Shown here: positions 6,778 through 11,237 of the stretch, piece after piece
How positions within the stretch are numbered: the stretch's first letter is position 1
How the letters are laid out: the number at the start of each line of letters is the position of its first letter
Assembly: GCA_035294465.1 (NCBI GenBank)
Contig: DATGKW010000258.1
Coordinates: 1-11,237, forward strand
Length of the DNA: 11,237 nucleotides
Reading direction: 5' to 3'
Source of the DNA: Paraktedonobacter sp035294465
Lineage (GTDB): Bacteria; Chloroflexota; Ktedonobacteria; Ktedonobacterales; Ktedonobacteraceae
The notes under the pieces: model-generated
What the model was told of the DNA's origin: nothing
Databases searched by the model: none
What the model saw: the letters and a program-made list of their open reading frames with translations, nothing else
Made by a program: the position numbers and the translations under genes

Positions 6778-8334
6778 TTATTCGCGCAGAAGCTGCTCGC
6801 GGATAGCCACGATCTCGCGGCGCAGCGCAGGATTGATGTTGATCGCCCGATCAATTTTCTCACAGGCGTGCAATACAGTACTGTGGTCGCGCCCACCGAA
6901 AAGCTGGCCGATCTCCAGCAGGGAAGCCTGAGTCTCCTGGCGAATCAGATACATAGCGATCTGGCGGGGCATCACGATATGCTTGTCGCGCTGCTTACCG
7001 CACATATCCGCCAGCGAGATATGGTAAAATTCCGCGACAATCTCGGCAATCTGGCGACTGTTCAGGCGAGATTCGCGCACATCCTCGCCCAGCGAAGACA
7101 TGGCCGCGCGGGCAACTTCCATGGTCAGTTCGGTATGGTGTAGTTGCTGATAGGCCATCAGGCGATTCAGGCAGCCCTCCAGCTCGCGAATATTAGTCTG
7201 AACGCGCCCGGCGATATAGGCAATGATTTCGTCGGGAACGCGATAGTGAAGCGCGTCGGCCTTTACGCGCAGAATAGCCATGCGCGTCTCCAGATCCGGT
7301 GGTTGAATGTCGGCAATCAGGCCCCACTCAAAACGCGAACGCAGGCGTTCCTCCAGGCTGACAATAGCTTTGGGTGGCCGGTCGCTGCAGATCACAATCT
7401 GCTTGCTCAGTTCATAGAGGCTATTGAAGGTATGGAAGAACTCTTCCTCAGTCGATTCTTTGCCAGCGATGAACTGAATATCGTCCACCAGCAGGATATC
7501 CACAGAGCGATATTTCGCACGGAATTCCTCGGTTGTGCGATAGCGGATCGCGTTGACGATCTCATTGGTGAACTGTTCGGAAGAGACGTAAAGCACGGCC
7601 AGGCCGGTCTGGACGCCCTGATGGCCGATGGCGTGCAGCAGATGCGTCTTGCCCAGGCCCACACCTCCATAGAGGAAGAGCGGATTATATGACTCGCCGG
7701 GCGCTTCGGCAACGGCCAGGGAGGCCGCGTGGGCCAGGCGGTTGCTATTACCAACAATAAATGCCTCGAACGTGTAGCGCGGATTGAGCCGATTGTGCAT
7801 CAGGATGTTCGCGCGCTGCTCATTATCCCAATCTTCGGTCAGCACGTCGGCGACGGAAGGCAGGTAATGCGGGCCGGGGATTGAAGCCGGCCTGGCAAAA
7901 TATGCCTGGCGTTTTTCTGGATGGTCTTCCTGATCGGTCGGAGCCGGACCCTGGCGGTAGGCGTACTCATCGGCGGGCGTCTGCCTGGAAGGTGCGTAAG
8001 TCATGCTATGAGATGCTTCGGGGAGAGGGCCAGGATCACTGGTTTCGTGAGCAATCGTGAGCGAGACCGGCTGGTCCGTAATATCGGCCAGAAGTTCCTC
8101 AATGGTGCGCCGCCAGTGCATATCGAGTGTGTCCCTGGCCCGGTTAGAAGGAACATTGAGCAGAAAATACAGAGCCTCCTCCCCATCAGAGGCTTCATCT
8201 GCAAAATTGTCCGTGCCCGGATAGGGAGCTTCAGTCAGCCTGGCCGCTTGCAGCCATGCCTTCGTTACCGCGTCGATGGGAAGCGTATCCAGGCGTTCGA
8301 GCGTCGTATGCCAGATACTTGCGACGTTCACCAT
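6778..8334 (-). CDS. dnaA: Chromosomal replication initiator protein DnaA
   Basis: The 518-residue protein starts at ATG 8334, which has GGGAG just upstream and lies 13 bases after the ridA stop; a TTG at 8358 would overlap ridA and is less likely. Domain I (about 1-95) is recognisable (IWHTTLERL, LNVPSNRARDTL) but carries an extra acidic segment near 37-53. Domain II is a long polar linker (about 96-180). Domain III is the AAA+ ATPase: Walker A GGVGLGKTHL (223-232), Walker B LLVDDIQ (281-287), sensor SDRPP (317-321), arginine-finger region LEERLRSRFEWGL (327-339) and sensor 2 NIRELEGCLNRL (381-392). Domain IV binds DNA, with GGRDHSTVLHA (480-490) as the DnaA-box signature. It opens oriC in the ATP form. 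dnaN, recF and DnaA-box clusters are absent here, so whether it is the main dnaA or a paralogue cannot be judged, though all motifs are intact. Confidence 0.97.
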   Translation of the reverse strand: MVNVASIWHTTLERLDTLPIDAVTKAWLQAARLTEAPYPGTDNFADEASDGEEALYFLLNVPSNRARDTLDMHWRRTIEELLADITDQPVSLTIAHETSDPGPLPEASHSMTYAPSRQTPADEYAYRQGPAPTDQEDHPEKRQAYFARPASIPGPHYLPSVADVLTEDWDNEQRANILMHNRLNPRYTFEAFIVGNSNRLAHAASLAVAEAPGESYNPLFLYGGVGLGKTHLLHAIGHQGVQTGLAVLYVSSEQFTNEIVNAIRYRTTEEFRAKYRSVDILLVDDIQFIAGKESTEEEFFHTFNSLYELSKQIVICSDRPPKAIVSLEERLRSRFEWGLIADIQPPDLETRMAILRVKADALHYRVPDEIIAYIAGRVQTNIRELEGCLNRLMAYQQLHHTELTMEVARAAMSSLGEDVRESRLNSRQIAEIVAEFYHISLADMCGKQRDKHIVMPRQIAMYLIRQETQASLLEIGQLFGGRDHSTVLHACEKIDRAININPALRREIVAIREQLLRE

Positions 8335-8347
8335 GCTACTCCCGTAG

Positions 8348-8743
8348 TTATTCGTCAAGAACGGCGATGCACTCTATTTCAAACAACGCTTTGCGCGGCA
8401 ATTCGAGGACCGCGACCGTTGAGCGAGCAGGAGGCAGGCGACCAGGGCCTTCAAAATAACGGGCATAGACCGCGTTCATCGCCTGAAAATCGCTCATGTT
8501 CGCCAGAAAGATCGTCGTTTTTACCACCTGCGCCAGCGAAGCGCCGGCGCTGGCGAGCACTGCCTGGAGATTCTGGAGGGCGCGTTCAGCCTGCGCCTGA
8601 ACATCGGAGCCGACCAGTTCGCCGGTGGTGGGGTCGAGCGCGATCTGGCCAGAGGCAAAGAGAAACTGGCCACAGCGAATAGCCTGGCTATAGGGCCCAA
8701 TCGCGGCCGGAGCCTGAGATGTCGAAATTTTTGTGCGTTGCAT
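8348..8743 (-). CDS. ridA: RidA-family enamine/imine deaminase (YjgF/YER057c/UK114)
   Basis: The protein is 131 residues from ATG 8743, the standard RidA length, with AGGGA nine bases upstream. The frame is open to 8824, but those extra residues do not resemble the family. Signature segments are IGPYSQAI (15-22), FASGQIALDP (29-38), KTTIFLANMSDF (74-85) and the C-terminal PARSTVAVLELP followed by FEIECIAV. The ligand-binding arginine of PARS and the glutamate of FEIE are present; the cysteine seen in the E. coli protein is Thr here. RidA hydrolyses reactive enamines such as 2-aminoacrylate made by PLP-dependent dehydratases, protecting other PLP enzymes, and acts as a cytoplasmic trimer. It is first in a unit with dnaA, 13 bases upstream of the likely dnaA start. 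Confidence 0.95.
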   Translation of the reverse strand: MQRTKISTSQAPAAIGPYSQAIRCGQFLFASGQIALDPTTGELVGSDVQAQAERALQNLQAVLASAGASLAQVVKTTIFLANMSDFQAMNAVYARYFEGPGRLPPARSTVAVLELPRKALFEIECIAVLDE

Positions 8744-8804
8744 AGATACATTTCCCTGGTGGCCGCGCAGGCCACAACTCCAACTTGCTTGTTTAAGAAT
8801 GTTT

Positions 8805-8821
8805 ATTGTAGCAGCTACAAT
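8805..8821. promoter_or_regulatory. Perfect palindrome on the ridA-dnaA promoter, operator candidate
   Basis: ATTGTAGCAGCTACAAT is a perfect inverted repeat with 8-bp arms and one central base. It includes the -10 box and part of the spacer of the ridA promoter and touches the stop codon of the upstream kinase. A repressor bound here would block transcription of ridA, dnaA and the HAD gene. As RNA it could also form a small hairpin at the 3' end of the kinase message. No U-run follows. Confidence 0.55.
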
Positions 8822-8833
8822 CAATGTTGTCCA
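8805..8833 (-). promoter_or_regulatory. Candidate sigma-70 promoter of the ridA-dnaA-HAD unit
   Basis: On the minus strand TGGACA (8828-8833) and TACAAT (8805-8810) each match five of the six consensus bases and are separated by 17 bp. The -35 box lies inside the last codons of the soluble-kinase gene. Transcription would start near 8798, about 55 bases before ATG 8743. Read-through from the kinase gene upstream is also possible, since the gap is only 77 bases. Confidence 0.6.
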
Positions 8834-9828
8834 TGTCCCGACGGATAGAACCCCTGCCCGCTGCCAGCGCCTGGAGCGTAGTTCGAGGGGGTTAGCGGAG
8901 GCTGCGCTGGCAAGCCTGGAGGAACGGGAGAGGCAGGCGGTGAAGCTGACCGGTACAGCTCTTTGACGCAGGCGCGCAACGCCCGGCGCATCTCGCTCGC
9001 AGAGAGAAAACGATCTTCCGGCTCTTTTTCCAACGCCTTCATCACAATCTGCTCCACCATGGCTGGAACTGTTATATTGGGATTGACCTGTTGCATAGCG
9101 GGCGGGATCGTGGAAGCATGCTGCATCGCAATCGAGACGGCGGTGGGACCGACAAAGGGTGGCCGCCCGGTCAGCATCTCGAACATGACCACACCCAGCG
9201 AGTAGAGATCCGACGAAACGGTCAGCTTTTCACCGCGCGCTTGCTCAGGCGAGAGATAATCAGCCGTGCCGAGCACGATGCCGCTATTCGTCAGGCCGGC
9301 CTCCTCGGCGACGCGCACAATACCAAAGTCGGTGAGTTTTACCAGGAGATTGCCCGCGCCTACTGTGTTATTGATCGAGGCACCGCTGGAGGCCAGCATG
9401 ATATTCTGGGGCTTGATATCTCGATGAATAAAATTATGATTATGGGCTACCTGCAACACAGAGCAAATCTGCGAAGCGATCTCCAGCGTCTCGTGGGGGT
9501 GTAAATGCCGCCGCTGCCCAATCAGTTGTTTGAGCGTTGGGCCATGGATATACTCCATCACCAGATAATATTGACTCGACTCTTCAAAAAAATCGAAAAT
9601 CGTCACCGCGTTGGGGTGTACCAGCGACGCGGCCGCACGTGCTTCACGCCGGAAACGTTCGACCGCCTTGAGATCATTCTTATCCAGAGAGCGCAGCACT
9701 TTGATCGCGACAAAACGTTCGACACGGTGGTCCCAGGTCTTAAAAACGCTGGCCATGCCACCCGTAGCTATATGTTCGCGAATCTCATAGCGTCCACCGA
9801 TGAGCCGGCCGTCAAATTGATTTAGCAT
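8821..9828 (-). CDS. Soluble PknB-like Ser/Thr protein kinase
   Basis: This is a 335-residue protein that starts at ATG 9828 with a GAGG ribosome site four bases upstream. The kinase domain fills residues 14-290: glycine loop ATGGMASVF (21-29), VAIK lysine K43, helix-C glutamate E62, HRDIKPQN (135-142), DFG (167-169), activation segment ending in GTADYLSPE (187-195) and DLYSLG (207-212). All catalytic residues are intact. A Ser/Asn/Gly-rich insert of about 14 residues (147-160) separates the catalytic loop from DFG. After 293 comes a 43-residue tail rich in Pro, Ser and Gly. No membrane segment or extracellular sensor is present, so it is a cytoplasmic kinase whose input is unknown. It has its own promoter, and its end contains the promoter of ridA-dnaA, placing these genes next to each other but probably under separate control. 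Confidence 0.96.
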   Translation of the reverse strand: MLNQFDGRLIGGRYEIREHIATGGMASVFKTWDHRVERFVAIKVLRSLDKNDLKAVERFRREARAAASLVHPNAVTIFDFFEESSQYYLVMEYIHGPTLKQLIGQRRHLHPHETLEIASQICSVLQVAHNHNFIHRDIKPQNIMLASSGASINNTVGAGNLLVKLTDFGIVRVAEEAGLTNSGIVLGTADYLSPEQARGEKLTVSSDLYSLGVVMFEMLTGRPPFVGPTAVSIAMQHASTIPPAMQQVNPNITVPAMVEQIVMKALEKEPEDRFLSASEMRRALRACVKELYRSASPPASPVPPGLPAQPPLTPSNYAPGAGSGQGFYPSGHGQH

Positions 9829-9859
9829 ATTACCTCGAGCGTGAGAGAATTCCCTGGAA

Positions 9860-9872
9860 CATTACATTAATG
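9860..9872. promoter_or_regulatory. Short palindrome at the soluble-kinase transcription start
   Basis: CATTA (9860-9864) and TAATG (9868-9872) are perfect inverted copies around a 3-base centre. They lie just downstream of the -10 box, at the expected transcription start (about 9869). This is a possible operator. It is AT-rich and short, so chance occurrence is quite possible. Confidence 0.25.
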
Positions 9873-9875
9873 GCT

Positions 9876-9884
9876 AGTATATCA
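9876..9884 (-). promoter_or_regulatory. Extended -10 promoter of the soluble-kinase gene
   Basis: The minus strand reads TGATATACT, an extended -10 element (TG, one base, TATACT). No good -35 box lies 16-18 bp upstream, which is acceptable for extended -10 promoters. The leader would be about 40 bases. The same TATACT extended form occurs in the M16 promoter of this window. Confidence 0.45.
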
Positions 9885-9938
9885 TAAGAGAACCGTTTTG
9901 GTGTGCTCGTGGCCTTTTAATCATGGACTTTCTGGGGG

Positions 9939-9971
9939 CCGGTCTGGATCGGCTTAATTGGTCCAGACCGG
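9939..9971 (-). terminator. Strong hairpin over the stop codon of the lipoprotein gene
   Basis: CCGGTCTGGA (9939-9948) and TCCAGACCGG (9962-9971) form a perfect 10-bp stem with a 13-base loop. The loop contains the TAA stop codon (9954-9956). On the minus strand a C-run and then AGAAAG follow instead of U residues, so it is not a standard intrinsic terminator. It may protect the mRNA end, attenuate read-through into the kinase, or act with Rho. Confidence 0.5.
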
Positions 9972-11213
9972 GCGATCTTCACCATCAATCCCACCAGAAG
10001 TCACCTGGGTAGGCGTGCCCTGAATGCGGTAAACCTCGGTTTTCGCGTTGTAGCTAACGTTGGCGATCCATAGATCGAAGGTCCCACCAGTATAGGCGAT
10101 ATAGGCTAGCTGCTTGCCATTAGGCGACCAGACCGGCTGTTCAATGTACAGTTGAGTCATCAGCAGCGACGAATGCTTCTCGAACGACTGCACTGCCAAC
10201 TTCTCCGTTGCCGGATTATTCGGCGTCTGGGTGATCGAATCGGGCGGTGTAGGCATAACATACAGAGCCATGCTCGTGTTGCCGGTCTTAATATAGGCAA
10301 TTGCGTTGCCATCAGGCGAAAAAGCCGGCTCGCTGATGTCGTCCTGGGGATCCGTGATGGCAATACCCGGATCGTAGCCGCCTCCCGGCGGTCCTGGATA
10401 GTACACACCAGGGTTCTCGCTAATCGTGTTAGGATTCTCCATAAAGAGCTGGATCACCTGCTGGGTGCGGGTGGCCGCGTCGTAGGCATAATGGGTGTAG
10501 ATAATCTGGTCGGGATGTCCAGGCCGGTAGCTGGGATCGCGGTTGCCCCCATCACCAAAGGAGGCATAGGCGACATCTTTGGGGGTGGCCGTGGGATCGT
10601 TGAAAGGGATCGAGAAAACCTGCAGATCGAGCATAGGCGCGTTCTCTCCGGTCTGCTGGTACCAATCTTCTTTCTCCAGATCGCTTAAAAAAAGCAAGGT
10701 AGAACCATCCGGCGACCAGGCGGGCTGGGCGTACCAGTAATAATTGTTGTGAATGTAAGGACCCACGTAATAGAAATGGCCATTGCCATTGCGCAGAACG
10801 CGCACTGCTCCACCAGAGGTCGAGATAACGCAGAGATTTGAATACTCCTTGTATTTTTCGATAAACGCTACCCATTTCCCATCCGGTGAAACGGCGGGAT
10901 CGTAAACGTTGCCGGTATTGACCAGCTCTTGCGTAGTATTATTACCGTTGAGCACATAGAGATTGTGATTGATGGTCAGGTAGAATTTACCGGTAAAAAC
11001 ATCCTGGTTCACCGAAACCTGCTGGCCATTGGAGCCGGTGGCAATCTGCTTGCCGTTTGAGCCTCCGATACCCAGACAACCCTGCACGCTGAATGCCAGC
11101 AGGGCCAGCAGGAGCAAGCTGCCACCTCCAATCCGTTGCGGCGTACGCGTACCCGCGCTCCTTTTGTCAGAGCGAAACGGTAGCGTACTCCAGAAGATGC
11201 TTGTACATTTCAT
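9954..11213 (-). CDS. PD40/TolB-like beta-propeller lipoprotein
   Basis: A 419-residue protein that starts at ATG 11213 with AGGGA nine bases upstream. The N-terminus has a long basic region, a hydrophobic core SLLLLALLAFSV (32-43) and Cys46 in VQGC, a likely lipobox although Gln at -2 is unusual. The mature protein should be anchored outside the cytoplasmic membrane. It contains repeated PD40 (WD40-like) motifs: DPAVSPDGKWVAFI (105-118), QPAWSPDGSTLLFL (163-176), a degenerate RDPSYRPGHPDQIIYT (225-240), EPAFSPDGNAIAYI (295-308) and QPVWSPNGKQLAYI (359-372). The last copy stops abruptly at RPVWTN. This is a beta-propeller scaffold related to the TolB C-terminal domain, used for binding proteins or ligands. 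No catalytic domain is seen, and the TolB N-terminal domain is absent, so it should not be called TolB. Its promoter is outside the window. Confidence 0.88.
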   Translation of the reverse strand: MKCTSIFWSTLPFRSDKRSAGTRTPQRIGGGSLLLLALLAFSVQGCLGIGGSNGKQIATGSNGQQVSVNQDVFTGKFYLTINHNLYVLNGNNTTQELVNTGNVYDPAVSPDGKWVAFIEKYKEYSNLCVISTSGGAVRVLRNGNGHFYYVGPYIHNNYYWYAQPAWSPDGSTLLFLSDLEKEDWYQQTGENAPMLDLQVFSIPFNDPTATPKDVAYASFGDGGNRDPSYRPGHPDQIIYTHYAYDAATRTQQVIQLFMENPNTISENPGVYYPGPPGGGYDPGIAITDPQDDISEPAFSPDGNAIAYIKTGNTSMALYVMPTPPDSITQTPNNPATEKLAVQSFEKHSSLLMTQLYIEQPVWSPNGKQLAYIAYTGGTFDLWIANVSYNAKTEVYRIQGTPTQVTSGGIDGEDRPVWTN

Positions 11214-11237
11214 GAGCTATATCCCTATTTCCAGCAA

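Noticed and set aside
7823..7831. DnaA-box-like TTATCCCAA
   Set aside because: It is a single imperfect copy inside the dnaA coding sequence; no cluster of boxes or AT-rich unwinding region accompanies it, so no origin is claimed.
7921..8682. Plus-strand open frame of 253 codons opposite dnaA and ridA
   Set aside because: It crosses two well-supported genes on the other strand and has an Arg/Pro/Ser-rich product without recognisable motifs.
8744..8824. N-terminal extension of RidA to an upstream ATG at 8824
   Set aside because: It would overlap the kinase stop, lacks a ribosome site and adds 27 residues absent from the family; ATG 8743 gives the standard length.
1..11237. CRISPR arrays, tRNA or rRNA genes, insertion sequences, phage genes
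   Set aside because: No regularly spaced repeats, clover-leaf sequences, transposase motifs or terminal repeats with target duplications were seen.

Overview
The window is 11.2 kb of moderately GC-rich bacterial chromosome with eight protein genes, all on the minus strand. The mix of genes suggests a Ktedonobacteria-type member of the Chloroflexota: two Hanks-type Ser/Thr kinases (one fused to a very large membrane domain), a PD40 beta-propeller lipoprotein, an M16 peptidase-family protein, a DHA1-type MFS transporter, and dnaA outside a classical dnaA-dnaN locus. This assignment is an inference from gene content and protein style. No rRNA or marker gene is present to settle it.

In transcription order (right to left) the layout is: a PD40-repeat lipoprotein (11213-9954); a soluble PknB-like kinase (9828-8821); ridA (8743-8348), dnaA (8334-6778) and a NagD-like HAD phosphatase (6763-5981), three closely packed genes; an MFS transporter (about 5750-4401); a kinase with about 17-18 membrane segments (4234 or 4261 to 1244); and an M16-family gene (1031 to the window edge, 3' end missing). 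There are no tRNA, rRNA, CRISPR or insertion-sequence features.

Promoters can be read for four transcription units: the M16 gene, the membrane kinase (TTGACG-17-TATAAT), the ridA-dnaA-HAD unit (TGGACA-17-TACAAT, located in the 3' end of the upstream kinase gene) and the soluble kinase (extended -10 TGATATACT). Several coincide with inverted repeats that look like operators. The ends of three genes carry strong hairpins without a downstream U-run on the coding strand. Two of these include the stop codon.

Functionally, two signalling kinases lie in the same neighbourhood as a replication-initiation/housekeeping operon, an envelope lipoprotein and an efflux-type transporter. The points most worth following up are: the M16 protein has HxxEY instead of the zinc motif HxxEH; the kinase with the polytopic domain has an undescribed-looking sensor or transport part; a perfect palindrome sits on the ridA-dnaA promoter; and a 66-bp inverted repeat encloses the M16 promoter. 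I found no obvious defence system, mobile element or biosynthetic cluster.
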